Origin: Bacilli bacterium
GTDB taxonomy: Bacteria; Bacillota_I; Bacilli_A; RF39; UBA660
Assembly (NCBI GenBank): GCA_024693165.1
Contig: JAILLM010000153.1
Span: 1 to 19,217, forward strand
DNA length: 19,217 bases
Reading direction: 5' to 3'
In this document: positions 1-7,170 of the stretch, in pieces
How positions within the stretch are numbered: the stretch's first letter is position 1
Layout of the letters: each line of letters starts with the position of its first letter
Translations under genes and position numbers: made by a program
Notes under the pieces: generated by a model
Databases searched by the model: none
Told to the model about the DNA's origin: nothing
The model's input: the letters and a program-made list of their open reading frames with translations, nothing else

Positions 1-300
1 ATTAAAATACTTGAATTATTAGTTAACGATTATAAAAGAAATTATACATATGATGAAAAAATATTCTGTTTAATTGAAGCTTGTGATCCAAATCTAGATT
101 TCTTAAGAATATATAATAGATTCCAAAATCCAAAGAAAGGCCAAATTGAATATGAACAATATTTAAATGAAACTAGAAAAATAACTGGATTTTCAGATGA
201 TAACTTAAGAAAATATGAAAATGTTTACTTAAGAAATATTGTATTAAAAAAAGCTGAACAAAAAGAAATTAAGACATTAAGTAGAACTCCAAAAAGATAG
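1..300 (+). CDS. C-terminal 99 residues of an unrecognised protein (5' end outside the window)
   Basis: The first frame is open from base 1 to a TAG at 298-300, giving 99 residues rich in Lys, Glu, Asn and Tyr and ending in a basic tail (SRTPKR). It is the only substantial plus-strand gene in the window and converges on rplS. The base composition and codon use (A/T third positions) match the other genes. I see no transmembrane segment, cysteine cluster or catalytic motif in the visible part. The stop codon lies inside the hairpin of a strong intrinsic terminator. I do not recognise the family. The N-terminus is missing, so function cannot be inferred. Confidence 0.75.
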   Translation: MKILELLVNDYKRNYTYDEKIFCLIEACDPNLDFLRIYNRFQNPKKGQIEYEQYLNETRKITGFSDDNLRKYENVYLRNIVLKKAEQKEIKTLSRTPKR

Positions 301-313
301 TTCTACTTTTTTT
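281..313 (+). terminator. Rho-independent terminator of the partial plus-strand gene
   Basis: GTAGAACT (281-288) and AGTTCTAC (299-306) form a perfect 8-bp stem with a 10-nt loop, followed by seven T (307-313). The stem contains the end of the coding sequence and its TAG stop. Confidence 0.85.
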
Positions 314-331
314 ATACATAAATTTAGGAAC

Positions 332-356
332 AAAAAAAGAAACTATTTCTAGTTTC
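332..356 (-). terminator. Rho-independent terminator of rplS
   Basis: On the minus strand GAAACT and AGTTTC (plus positions 351-356 and 339-344) form a 6-bp stem with a 6-nt loop, followed by a run of seven T (plus 332-338). The rplS stop codon lies in the hairpin. The two terminators at this convergent junction are only about 20 bp apart. Confidence 0.75.
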
Positions 357-687
357 CTTCTTTAACTCTATATTCCCCAGACATGTTGTCAATGAAGTTA
401 AGTTTAGCTCTTCTAACAACACCTTTTCTAGTTACAGTAATTTTGTCAACTAATGGTGAATTTACTTTGAAAATTCTTTTAACCCATACACTACCAGATT
501 TCTTTCTAACAGTGATAGTTTTTCCAATTGATCCACCTTTAATAGCAACTACTAAACCTTCGAAAGCTTGGATTCTTTCCTTGTTACCTTCTTTAATTTT
601 GTAGTCTACTCTTACAGTATAACCAGTACGAATTTCAGGAATATCGTTTCTAACTGATTTAGCGTTAACTTTATCTACTAAATTCAT
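349..687 (-). CDS. rplS: Large ribosomal subunit protein bL19
   Basis: The 112-residue product matches bL19 in length and sequence. It has the N-terminal 'IPEIRTGYTVRVDYKIKEG' region, the 'RIQAFEGLVVAIKGG' core and the C-terminal 'VKRIFKVNSPLVDKI' and 'GVVRRAKL' segments typical of the family. bL19 binds the 50S subunit at the interface with 30S. The ATG at 685-687 follows an AAAGGATGG ribosome binding site. The gene stands alone: it has a consensus promoter and an 80-nt leader upstream, and its own terminator overlaps the stop codon (TAG). In many bacteria rplS follows trmD, but here the upstream neighbour is an unrelated membrane protein, so the usual rpsP-rimM-trmD-rplS operon is not kept. 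Confidence 0.97.
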   Translation of the reverse strand: MNLVDKVNAKSVRNDIPEIRTGYTVRVDYKIKEGNKERIQAFEGLVVAIKGGSIGKTITVRKKSGSVWVKRIFKVNSPLVDKITVTRKGVVRRAKLNFIDNMSGEYRVKEGN

Positions 688-769
688 TTAAAACCATCCT
701 TTCTTTATATTACACCCACAAAATCTTGAATTATGTTCAGCGGATTAAGTTTAGCTTTTTTCACAAAGC
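688..769 (-). promoter_or_regulatory. rplS 5' leader, candidate L19 autoregulatory leader
   Basis: About 80 nt separate the predicted start of transcription from the rplS ATG. That is much longer than the leaders of most genes here. It begins with a hairpin GCTTT/AAAGC (plus 765-769 and 754-758). Next comes a TGAA/TTCA hairpin preceded by CCGC, and then a GTGGGTGT segment just before the ribosome binding site. An L19 leader family is known upstream of rplS in low-GC Gram-positives, where L19 is thought to control its own synthesis. The position, length and two-hairpin layout fit. I have not matched it to a covariance model. Confidence 0.55.
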
Positions 770-775
770 AACTGT

Positions 776-804
776 AGTATATCACGTATAAATAACAATT
801 GCAA
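776..804 (-). promoter_or_regulatory. Sigma-A type promoter of rplS
   Basis: Minus-strand TTGCAA (plus 799-804) is separated by exactly 17 bp from TATACT (plus 776-781). This is a near-consensus housekeeping promoter and places the start of transcription near 769. Confidence 0.8.
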
Positions 805-811
805 GACCAAA

Positions 812-1228
812 TTATTTAATCAATCTTTTAACTAAAGTATGATATTTGGGGTCTAATTCTTCAATTTCACTATTTATATTTTCTAAATTTGAATCAATAG
901 AATTTAAGTTTTCTCTTCTTAAATTAGCATTAAGCTCATATACACTAGCTTTTGATTTATCATAAATAAAACTACCTATTGCAAGAGCACTCATTCCAGC
1001 AGGAAGTGCATTAAGAACATATCCTTCACCATATTTAGAAGTAAAATAAGAAGTAATAAAAATAGCGCCTAATGAAGCTATATAAACTTTAAAACTTTTA
1101 TTAGCTTTTCTTTTACTTACATTATAAGCATTTTCTAAATCATTTAATTCTTTTTCATATTCTTCACGTGCACAAATTAACTTATTCTTTTCAATTTTTA
1201 ATTGATTTATTTTTTCTCTATTTTCCAT
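812..1228 (-). CDS. Small membrane protein with flanking coiled coils, unknown function
   Basis: The 138-residue product has three parts. Residues 1-47 are highly charged and helical, a probable coiled coil (EKINQLKIEKNKL...). Residues 48-90 contain two hydrophobic stretches (around VYIASLGAIFITSYF and YVLNALPAGMSALAIGSFIY) that could form a hairpin of two membrane helices. Residues 91-138 are a second charged helical region. Both ends would then lie on the same side, probably the cytoplasm. The ATG at 1226-1228 follows AAAAGG. It has its own promoter (1254-1281), directly after the terminator of the preceding gene. No family recognised; this could be a scaffold or membrane-shaping protein, but that is only an inference from topology. 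Confidence 0.8.
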   Translation of the reverse strand: MENREKINQLKIEKNKLICAREEYEKELNDLENAYNVSKRKANKSFKVYIASLGAIFITSYFTSKYGEGYVLNALPAGMSALAIGSFIYDKSKASVYELNANLRRENLNSIDSNLENINSEIEELDPKYHTLVKRLIK

Positions 1229-1253
1229 AATAATACCTTTTCCATAGAAATAT

Positions 1254-1281
1254 ATAATAAAACATTATCTATTAAAGTCAA
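1254..1281 (-). promoter_or_regulatory. Probable promoter of the 812-1228 gene
   Basis: Minus-strand TTGACT (plus 1276-1281) and TATTAT (plus 1254-1259) are 16 bp apart. The -35 element begins within a few bases of the upstream terminator's T run, a compact terminator-promoter junction. Confidence 0.55.
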
Positions 1282-1282
1282 C

Positions 1283-1305
1283 AAAAAGAGTATTCCTACT
1301 CTTTT
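1283..1305 (-). terminator. Rho-independent terminator of the 1304-1618 gene
   Basis: AAAAGAGTA and TACTCTTTT form a 9-bp stem (plus 1297-1305 and 1284-1292) with a GGAA tetraloop, followed by T residues. The TAA stop at 1304-1306 overlaps the stem. Confidence 0.8.
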
Positions 1306-1618
1306 AAAACTCCCAATCAGCTTCTACTTTATTTCCAGAAAGTCTTATTTTAATATCTTCATTAATTGTTTCGTGATTTACTGGATTAACTAAATCGCCA
1401 TAAATATATTTCTTTTCTCTTAAATCACGGATTGTTACTTCACCAATACAATCATCTTTATCAAAGCACTTCTTAGCTTTATACTCTACTTGTTTCTTAA
1501 CTACATCTAATCTTTTCTCATCATTAGTAGCATTATATACTTTCATAGTTTTAATTCCTAGATAGATTCCTAATACAACAATAACCAAACCCAACAGTTT
1601 TAGATTATCATTTTTCAT
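1304..1618 (-). CDS. Small signal-anchored protein with a pilin-like C-terminal motif, unknown function
   Basis: The open frame can be extended to a GTG at 1628-1630, but that GTG is part of an AGGTG ribosome binding site. I therefore start at the ATG 1616-1618, nine bases downstream, giving 104 residues. Residues 1-7 are charged, about 8-24 are a hydrophobic anchor (LLGLVIVVLGIYLGI), and the rest is outside or soluble. It has two close cysteines (CFDKDDC) followed by 'IRDLREKKYIYGDLVNPVNHE'. A similar order, cysteine pair then a 'DLxxKGYL...NPxT' stretch, occurs in pseudopilin-like proteins of related low-GC bacteria as I remember them, but the N-terminal FTLVE signature is absent. The function is unassigned. 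A terminator and its own extended -10 promoter isolate it from its neighbours. Confidence 0.75.
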   Translation of the reverse strand: MKNDNLKLLGLVIVVLGIYLGIKTMKVYNATNDEKRLDVVKKQVEYKAKKCFDKDDCIGEVTIRDLREKKYIYGDLVNPVNHETINEDIKIRLSGNKVEADWEF

Positions 1619-1638
1619 ACTTATTAACACCTGTATTA

Positions 1639-1646
1639 ATTATATC
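1639..1646 (-). promoter_or_regulatory. Extended -10 promoter of the 1304-1618 gene
   Basis: Minus-strand TGATATAAT (TATAAT at plus 1639-1644) lies directly after the tgt terminator's T run and about 8 bp before the AGGTG ribosome binding site. There is no good -35. The same TGATATAATTAA block precedes ruvA and the 16193-16549 gene. Confidence 0.55.
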
Positions 1647-1680
1647 AAAAAAATAAAAGACAAGAAGTTATTTCTTGTCT
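1647..1680 (-). terminator. Rho-independent terminator of the queA-tgt operon
   Basis: AGACAAGAA and TTCTTGTCT (plus 1672-1680 and 1658-1666) form a 9-bp stem with a 5-nt loop, followed by TTTTATTTTTTT. The tgt stop codon lies in the loop region. Confidence 0.85.
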
Positions 1681-2807
1681 ACTTTACCATAATAATTTTT
1701 AATAAATTCTTCTCTGTATTCTAGGATGTTATCATTTTTAATACATTCTCTTAGATCTTCAGTTAATTTAATTAAGAATCTAATGTTATGAATTGATAAT
1801 AATCTTTGACCAAAAGTTTCATCTGCTTTAATTAAATGTCTAATATAAGCTTTTGTATAATTTCTACAACAATAGCAATCACAAGACTCATCTACTGGAG
1901 TAAAGTCTTTTTCATACTTTAAGTTTTTAAGATTAATTTTCCCGTACTTAGTATGTGCATGTCCGTGACGTGCAAGTCTAGTTGGAGCAACACAGTCAAA
2001 TATATCTACACCTCTAATAACGTTTTCAATAATGTCGATTGGATCTCCAACTCCCATTAAATATCTAACTTTATCATCTGGTAAATATTTACATGAGTAT
2101 TCAACTTGTTCATATTGGACATCTTTAGGTTCACCTACCGCTGTTCCTCCGATTGAATATCCATCAAAACCAATCTTAACAAGTTCTTCAACACAATGTT
2201 TACGAAGATCTTCGAATTCTCCACCTTGAACGATACCAAATAGAGATTGTCTTGGATTATTAAATACTACTTTACCACGTTTAGCCCATCTTAAAGTTCT
2301 TTCAACTGACTCTTCTACATACTTTCTTGTATGAGGAAATCCAATACATTCATCAAATGACATAGCAATATCACTATCTAGCTTATTTTGAATAGCAATA
2401 GATTTTTCAGGAGTAAGTAAAAGTTCTTTTCCATCTAAATGAGATTTAAACTTAACTCCTTCTTCGCTAATCCATTTTGGTTTAGAAAGTGAAAATACTT
2501 GGAATCCACCTGAATCAGTTAGAATTGGACCATTCCAATTCATAAACTTATGTAATCCGCCTGCTTCGTCAACTATATCTTCACCTGGTCTTAACCATAA
2601 ATGATATGTATTAGATAAAATAATTCCTGCATTAACTCCTTTTAGTTCTTCAGGACTTAATGTTTTAACTGTTGCTTGTGTACCAACTGGCATAAACATA
2701 GGTGTATCATAATCACCATAGTTTGTGTGTAATTTACCTAAACGTGCTTTTGTATTTTTTTCAGTTTTAAGTAAATCATATTTAATTGGTCCCATTTCTT
2801 TATTCAT
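1668..2807 (-). CDS. tgt: tRNA-guanine(34) transglycosylase
   Basis: This 379-residue enzyme exchanges the wobble guanine of tRNAs with GUN anticodons for preQ1, a step of queuosine synthesis. All hallmarks are visible. There is the LTDSGGFQVFSL motif (around residues 96-107, with the catalytic Asp97), the FDEC segment (151-154), FGIVQGG (190-196), and the FDCVAPTRLARHG region carrying the nucleophile Asp271. The zinc site is CxCxxC (Cys309, Cys311, Cys314) with His340, at the family's usual spacing. Length and motifs are those of an intact bacterial enzyme. The ATG at 2805-2807 overlaps the end of the upstream 128-aa gene by 8 bp, so the two are probably translationally coupled. The ribosome binding site is weak. 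It is the last gene of the queA operon and ends in a strong terminator. Confidence 0.97.
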   Translation of the reverse strand: MNKEMGPIKYDLLKTEKNTKARLGKLHTNYGDYDTPMFMPVGTQATVKTLSPEELKGVNAGIILSNTYHLWLRPGEDIVDEAGGLHKFMNWNGPILTDSGGFQVFSLSKPKWISEEGVKFKSHLDGKELLLTPEKSIAIQNKLDSDIAMSFDECIGFPHTRKYVEESVERTLRWAKRGKVVFNNPRQSLFGIVQGGEFEDLRKHCVEELVKIGFDGYSIGGTAVGEPKDVQYEQVEYSCKYLPDDKVRYLMGVGDPIDIIENVIRGVDIFDCVAPTRLARHGHAHTKYGKINLKNLKYEKDFTPVDESCDCYCCRNYTKAYIRHLIKADETFGQRLLSIHNIRFLIKLTEDLRECIKNDNILEYREEFIKNYYGKVDKK

Positions 2808-3186
2808 TATCTTTACCGTTCTTTCTATTACGTAAAGCTATAAATTTTCTACTTAATGTTTTAAAATTTTCGAAACGTTTATTCTTATCAAGAACTATAT
2901 TTTGAAATAATACCTTTTTATAATTTTCATAAGCATCTTTAAGAGGAATGTTAGCTTGTAACATATCATATCCATTAAAGTATGAATTATATACCATACC
3001 AAATGGAACTCCTTCTTTTGAAGTTAAGAATGTAATATCAACTTTTGTTTCACCATCATCTACTAGTAAATTATCTGATACCCAATAGATTTCATTTTCT
3101 TCATCATAATAAGCAAAAACATTATCTAAGACTACAGTCTTATCTAGCATATTTATAACTTTATCTTTGTATTCTACTTTTTCCAT
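2800..3186 (-). CDS. Unknown 128-aa protein encoded between queA and tgt
   Basis: A soluble, acidic-to-neutral protein with no membrane segment and no cysteine. It has several aromatic-rich strands (VFAYYDEENEIYWVSDNLLV, MVYNSYFNGYDML) and a basic C-terminal tail (RKFIALRNRKNGKDNE). An AGGAAG ribosome binding site precedes the ATG at 3184-3186. It starts 30 bp after queA, and its TAA overlaps the tgt start, so it belongs to the queuosine operon by position. I do not recognise the family. It could be an accessory factor for tRNA modification or an unrelated passenger; the sequence alone does not decide. Confidence 0.8.
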   Translation of the reverse strand: MEKVEYKDKVINMLDKTVVLDNVFAYYDEENEIYWVSDNLLVDDGETKVDITFLTSKEGVPFGMVYNSYFNGYDMLQANIPLKDAYENYKKVLFQNIVLDKNKRFENFKTLSRKFIALRNRKNGKDNE

Positions 3187-3216
3187 AACTCAAACTCTTC
3201 CTATCTTTTTATCTTA

Positions 3217-4245
3217 CTAATCTATAATTAACATTGCATCTCCAAAGGAGAAAAATCTAAACTTATTATCTACTGCATATTTATATGCATTCATTATATT
3301 ATCTTTACCTGCTAAAGCACTTACTAACATAACAAGTGTACTCTTAGGTAAATGGAAATTAGTAATTAAATTATCAATTCCCTTAAATTCGAAACCTGGA
3401 TATATAAATATATTTGTTTCTGATACTTCAGGTGTGAACTCATCATAGCGACTTCTATTAGTTTCTAGAACTCTTGTTGATGTTGTACCTACTGCAAATA
3501 TTTTACCACCATTTTTCTTAATTTCATTTAATCTATCACAAGATTCTTTAGACATTACATAAGATTCTGTATGCATTACATGTTTAGATACATCATCTAC
3601 TTGAACTGGTCTAAATGTTCCAAGTCCTACATTAAGTGTTACCGGAACAATTTCAATACCTTTCTTCTTAATGTCTTCAAGTAATTCTTCAGTAAAATGA
3701 AGCCCAGCAGTAGGAGCAGCTGCAGATCCATAATTCTTAGCATAAACTGTTTGATACATATTTTGTTCTTCAAGTTTTTCATGAATATATGGAGGAAGTG
3801 GCATTGTTCCAAGTCTTTCAAGTATTTCCATAAGTATTCCTTTATATAAAAGTCTTACATGTGTAATACCATCTGGAAGTATTTCAGTAACTTCAGCTCT
3901 TAGTGAACCATCTCCGAAACTTACAATTGTACCAATATGTAATCTCTTTTGTGGTTTAGATAAACATTCCCAGCAATCATTTCCTAACTCTTTTAAAAGT
4001 AGTAATTCAATAACAGCATGTGTATCTATCTTTTCACCAATTAGTCTTGCTGGGATTACTTTAGTATCATTAATTACTAATGCATCTCCAGGATTTAAAT
4101 AATCAATAATATCAGAGAATACTTTTTCTTCAATCTCGCCTGTAGTTTTATGTAATACAAGAAGTCTTGCTTGGTCTCTTTCCATAAGAGGACTTTGCGC
4201 TATTAACTCTTCAGGTAAATAATAATCAAAATCATCAGTTCTCAT
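3217..4245 (-). CDS. queA: S-adenosylmethionine:tRNA ribosyltransferase-isomerase
   Basis: The 342-residue product transfers and isomerises the ribosyl part of S-adenosylmethionine onto preQ1 in tRNA, making epoxyqueuosine. That is the step after Tgt. It matches the family throughout: the N-terminal 'DDFDYYLPEELIAQSP' and 'RLLVLHKTTGE', then 'ALVINDTKVIPARL', the central 'GSAAAPTAGLHFT', and the C-terminal 'YPGFEFKGIDNLITNFHLP' and 'LVMLVSALAG'. The length is normal. The ATG at 4243-4245 is preceded by AGAGGTG. It is the first gene of a queA-unknown-tgt operon with a promoter at 4275-4303. No epoxyqueuosine reductase gene lies in the window. Confidence 0.97.
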   Translation of the reverse strand: MRTDDFDYYLPEELIAQSPLMERDQARLLVLHKTTGEIEEKVFSDIIDYLNPGDALVINDTKVIPARLIGEKIDTHAVIELLLLKELGNDCWECLSKPQKRLHIGTIVSFGDGSLRAEVTEILPDGITHVRLLYKGILMEILERLGTMPLPPYIHEKLEEQNMYQTVYAKNYGSAAAPTAGLHFTEELLEDIKKKGIEIVPVTLNVGLGTFRPVQVDDVSKHVMHTESYVMSKESCDRLNEIKKNGGKIFAVGTTSTRVLETNRSRYDEFTPEVSETNIFIYPGFEFKGIDNLITNFHLPKSTLVMLVSALAGKDNIMNAYKYAVDNKFRFFSFGDAMLIID

Positions 4246-4274
4246 TAGATTTCACCTCTTTTTACATCGTGTAT

Positions 4275-4303
4275 AGTATACAACAGTAAGCCATTTTTTA
4301 CAA
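4275..4303 (-). promoter_or_regulatory. Promoter of the queA-tgt operon
   Basis: Minus-strand TTGTAA (plus 4298-4303) and TATACT (plus 4275-4280) are 17 bp apart. The leader of about 25 nt is too short for a preQ1 riboswitch. Confidence 0.65.
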
Positions 4304-4313
4304 ACGAGTTTCG

Positions 4314-4345
4314 TAAAATAAAAAGGAAAATCGACATTTTCCTTT
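4314..4345 (-). terminator. Rho-independent terminator of the ruvA-ruvB operon
   Basis: AAAGGAAAA and TTTTCCTTT form a 9-bp stem (plus 4337-4345 and 4322-4330) with a 6-nt loop, followed by T-rich sequence. It lies just after the ruvB stop. Confidence 0.8.
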
Positions 4346-4346
4346 A

Positions 4347-5348
4347 TTAAAATAATCTATTATCAGATATACCTATATGTTTATAGGCTTTTTCAGTTGC
4401 GACTCTTCCTCTTGGAGTTCTTTTAATGAAACCTTCTTGCATTAAGAATGGTTCAACAACATCTTCAAGTGTAGATATTTCTTCTCCAATTGCACTAGAA
4501 ATAGTTTCTACTCCAACTGGACCACCATTAAACTTTTCAATTAATGTAGTTAAATATTCAATATCAATTCTATCTAAACCATACTCATCTACTTTAAGTC
4601 TATTTAAACTCTTCTTAGTTACTTCATCATTAATTTCGTCTAGACCATCTACTAGAGCAAAGTCTCTTACTCTTTTAAATAATCTATTAGCTATTCTTGG
4701 AGTCTTTCTAGATCTTTTAGCAAGTTCAAGTGCAGCTGTATCACTTATTGGCATATCTAATACTCTACTTGTTCTTTTAACTATCATACTTAATTCTTCA
4801 TCAGTATAATATTCAAGTTTATTTACGATACCAAATCTATCTCTCAAAGGACTTGAAACATCACCTGCTCTAGTTGTTGCACCAACTAAAGTAAATGGTG
4901 GTAAATCTATTTTAATACTTCTAGAAGAAGCATCACTACCTACTACGATATCAAGTTCAAAGTCCTCCATAGCAGGATATAACATTTCTTCTATAAACTT
5001 AGGAAGTCTATGTATTTCATCTATAAATAATACATCTCCAGGTTCTAATGTAGAAAGAACAGCAGCTAAATCTCCACTTTTTTCAATTGATGGACCAGAT
5101 GCTGTTTTAAAGTTTGCTCCTAACTCATTTGCAATGATATGAGCAAGTGTAGTTTTACCAAGTCCAGGAGGACCATATAGTAAAACATGATCTAGAGATT
5201 CATCTCTCATCTTTGCAGCTTCAATAAAAACTCTTAAGTTTTCTTTTACTTCTTTTTGTCCAACATATTCATCTAATATTTGAGGTCTTATATTAGATTC
5301 AAATATTTCATCGTTTCTTTTTGTATCATAAAGTTCATTGGATTTCAT
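4347..5348 (-). CDS. ruvB: Holliday junction branch migration ATPase RuvB
   Basis: The 333-residue AAA+ motor forms hexameric rings that RuvA recruits to Holliday junctions to drive branch migration. Visible motifs are Walker A GPPGLGKTT (59-67), Walker B LFIDEIHR (107-114), the sensor stretch GATTRAG (156-162) and the RDRFG arginine-finger region (169-173). The C-terminal winged-helix domain carries 'ISSAIGEE' and 'FIKRTPRGRVAT'. The length is typical. The ATG at 5346-5348 follows a strong AGGAGGG site. It starts 12 bp after ruvA, so the two form an operon, and it ends in a terminator. No residue looks missing. Confidence 0.98.
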   Translation of the reverse strand: MKSNELYDTKRNDEIFESNIRPQILDEYVGQKEVKENLRVFIEAAKMRDESLDHVLLYGPPGLGKTTLAHIIANELGANFKTASGPSIEKSGDLAAVLSTLEPGDVLFIDEIHRLPKFIEEMLYPAMEDFELDIVVGSDASSRSIKIDLPPFTLVGATTRAGDVSSPLRDRFGIVNKLEYYTDEELSMIVKRTSRVLDMPISDTAALELAKRSRKTPRIANRLFKRVRDFALVDGLDEINDEVTKKSLNRLKVDEYGLDRIDIEYLTTLIEKFNGGPVGVETISSAIGEEISTLEDVVEPFLMQEGFIKRTPRGRVATEKAYKHIGISDNRLF

Positions 5349-5360
5349 ATAATCCCTCCT

Positions 5361-5915
5361 TTATTTAAGCATTAATCTTAAAGCATCTTTAATTTGTTCC
5401 TCTAGACTCTTAGTGTAATCAATATTTGGTAATACTTTCTTAATTTCAGGTTTCTTATATCCTAAGTTATCTAATACTTCAACAAGTTCGTTTGAATCAA
5501 CTGAAGTACTTGAATCACTAGAAATTGCAAGTTTACCTTTTAAGTCTAAAATTATTTGTCTAGCTAATTTATCTCCAACTTTTGGAAACTTAGTTAAGTA
5601 AAGTACATTTTCTCTATCGATTGCATCGACAATTCCATCAACAGAACCAGTTGCAAACATAGGAAGTGCAATCTTAGGTCCTAATCCTTTAACATTTATA
5701 AGTTTTAAAAACAATTCTTTTTCTTCTTTAGTTTTAAAACCAAATAATGCTTGTGAATTTTCTGTAATATGATGATATAAATATACTTTATATTCTTTAT
5801 CTAATTCAAATGCATATGGATTTGAAACATAAATATCATATCCAATACCATTATTATCTACTACAATTAATGAAGCAGTTTGATCAACTATCATACCTTT
5901 TATGTAATTATACAT
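5361..5915 (-). CDS. ruvA: Holliday junction DNA helicase subunit RuvA
   Basis: The 184-residue protein is slightly shorter than the usual 190-205. It has the N-terminal OB-fold (MYNYIKGMIVDQ..., with 'GIGYDIYV'), the 'NSQALFGF' link, and two helix-hairpin-helix DNA-binding motifs around 'LINVKGLGPKIA' (72-83) and 'LTKFPKVGDKLARQI' (107-121). A flexible Ser-rich linker leads to a small C-terminal three-helix domain (about 140-184) that in the family contacts RuvB. RuvA tetramers hold the four-way junction open. The ATG at 5913-5915 follows AGGATGG. It is the first gene of the ruvAB operon. Its promoter contains a 12-bp palindrome that could be an operator. Confidence 0.97.
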   Translation of the reverse strand: MYNYIKGMIVDQTASLIVVDNNGIGYDIYVSNPYAFELDKEYKVYLYHHITENSQALFGFKTKEEKELFLKLINVKGLGPKIALPMFATGSVDGIVDAIDRENVLYLTKFPKVGDKLARQIILDLKGKLAISSDSSTSVDSNELVEVLDNLGYKKPEIKKVLPNIDYTKSLEEQIKDALRLMLK

Positions 5916-5934
5916 ATAATCACCATCCTATTTA

Positions 5935-5958
5935 ATTATATCATACATTCGTACGAAT
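5935..5958 (-). promoter_or_regulatory. ruvAB promoter with palindromic candidate operator
   Basis: An extended -10, TGATATAAT (TATAAT at plus 5935-5940), lies 6-7 bp before the ruvA ribosome binding site, with no clear -35. A perfect 12-bp palindrome, ATTCGTACGAAT (5947-5958), fills the space between where the -35 and -10 would be. ruvAB is a DNA-damage gene in many bacteria, so a LexA-type operator is plausible. The sequence is not the classical Gram-positive CGAAC-N4-GTTCG box. Confidence 0.5.
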
Positions 5959-5992
5959 AAAATAAAAAAGTTACTTTGTTAAGTAACTTTTT
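5959..5992 (-). terminator. Rho-independent terminator of the prepilin-like gene (bidirectional structure)
   Basis: AAAAAGTTACTT (5965-5976) and AAGTAACTTTTT (5981-5992) form a perfect 12-bp stem with a 4-nt loop. On the minus strand it is followed by a T-rich tract. It lies about 105 bp after the stop of the 6098-7132 gene. Confidence 0.85.
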
Positions 5993-6097
5993 AAAGTTTA
6001 AAATTAAACATCACTAGCAATCTAATACTATAAATAATTCTATTATTCTTAAATTCGTATATTTTAAATTTAGATTACTAAAAAAATTATTATACTA

Positions 6098-7132
6098 CTA
6101 GCCGCAAAGTAAAGTACCACTATTTAATACATCACAAGAATCACCATTATCAGATGCTACAACCCAACCATCAGAATCTGCATGCGCATACCAATCTTTA
6201 GTACGACATACAATATCTTCATCTCTAGCATCTTCTGTACAATTTGATGAACCAAATGCTTCTAGCAAAACCTTTATATTTGCTTCTTGTATTGGTCTAT
6301 TTTCTAAGCCACTTTCATTTATACCGCCTCTTAATGTATAAGTTCCTGCCTTCATTCCAGGATTTGTCTCAGCTCTTTCCTTTGTTACTTTAAATTTTAC
6401 ATAACCTTCACTTATCAAATTATTTTCTAACTTAAATTCTAAACAAACATATCTCATAACCGGTTTTAATCTTCCCGGATAATTAAGCCAATCTTTCATC
6501 GCATCATCTATAGTATTTCTTACATTTATTCCTTCAGGCATTGGACTTCCAATTTTTATATTATTAGTAGTAGTAAAGACAAATAAACCTGATTCTAAAT
6601 CTGCTTTATCAATAATAGTATCATCGATATTACAAGTTGTACATGAAGAACTCTTACATAATTCTTCAACTGTTAATTTGCTTTCATTTTCACTTGTTTT
6701 CTTTTGAATATAATCATCTATTTTTAGTGAAGAATCGCTATAATGATATCCAATAATAACATAATTATCATCATATAATGTAACATAAATATCGTTCTTA
6801 GTTGGACTTATTAATACCCATCCTTCATAGTTTCCGGTATTATTTAAATTTAAGCCAGTTTTAACATTATAAACAATGCATTCTCCTAATGATTTGTTTC
6901 CTAGCATTTGATCTTCTGCTAGTTGTTTTTGAGATAAAGTTGATACTTTATCAACATATTCAGCAAATGTTTTTCTTCTAGCTGATTCCATAGTATCTAG
7001 TACTGCTGGAATTGCAATAATCATTATTATTGCGAGAATTACTATTACTGCTAGTAACTCAACTAAAGTAAACCCTTTAAAGATTTTCTTTAAACTATTC
7101 TTTCTTTTCTTTTTCTTACAACTCTTTTTCAT
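6098..7132 (-). CDS. Type IV prepilin-like protein with a long C-terminal region
   Basis: The frame can start at a GTG (7142-7144), but that GTG lies inside the AAGGTGAG ribosome binding site, so I use the ATG at 7130-7132 (344 residues). Residues 1-20 are a strongly basic leader (MKKSCKKKKRKNSLKKIFKG). The prepilin peptidase site G20|FTLVE follows, with the conserved Glu at position 5 of the mature protein, then a hydrophobic helix (LLAVIVILAIIMIIAIPAVL). After cleavage such proteins are assembled in type IV pili or pseudopili, or stay as membrane-anchored subunits. The next 130 residues (CIVYNVK...GYHYSDSSLK...LCKSSSCTTC) are paralogous to the head of the 16625-18619 protein. The rest is unrecognised, cysteine-containing and unlike that protein's repeats. 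At about 344 residues it is longer than a major pilin. No pilus assembly genes are nearby. Confidence 0.88.
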   Translation of the reverse strand: MKKSCKKKKRKNSLKKIFKGFTLVELLAVIVILAIIMIIAIPAVLDTMESARRKTFAEYVDKVSTLSQKQLAEDQMLGNKSLGECIVYNVKTGLNLNNTGNYEGWVLISPTKNDIYVTLYDDNYVIIGYHYSDSSLKIDDYIQKKTSENESKLTVEELCKSSSCTTCNIDDTIIDKADLESGLFVFTTTNNIKIGSPMPEGINVRNTIDDAMKDWLNYPGRLKPVMRYVCLEFKLENNLISEGYVKFKVTKERAETNPGMKAGTYTLRGGINESGLENRPIQEANIKVLLEAFGSSNCTEDARDEDIVCRTKDWYAHADSDGWVVASDNGDSCDVLNSGTLLCG

Positions 7133-7170
7133 AAACTCACTCACCTTACACTTTCAGTTTATCAGTTTAA

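Noticed and set aside
383..604. Plus-strand open frame opposite rplS
   Set aside because: It lies entirely within a certain ribosomal protein gene and has no ribosome binding site of its own.
1616..1630. GTG start at 1628-1630 for the small signal-anchored protein
   Set aside because: The GTG is part of the AGGTG ribosome binding site that serves the ATG at 1616-1618.
4246..4303. preQ1 riboswitch upstream of queA
   Set aside because: The predicted leader is only about 25 nt and shows no hairpin with an A-rich tail of the preQ1 type.
4426..4809. 127-codon plus-strand frame opposite ruvB
   Set aside because: It is antisense to the conserved C-terminal half of RuvB, and its Ser/Leu-rich composition is what the reverse strand of such a gene produces.
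5941..5958. Classical Gram-positive LexA box
   Set aside because: Only one half-site (CGAAT with a GTAT centre) is similar; the other half does not match GTTCG. It is reported only as a palindromic candidate operator.
7130..7144. GTG start at 7142-7144 for the prepilin-like protein
   Set aside because: The GTG is part of AAGGTGAG, the ribosome binding site of the ATG at 7130-7132.
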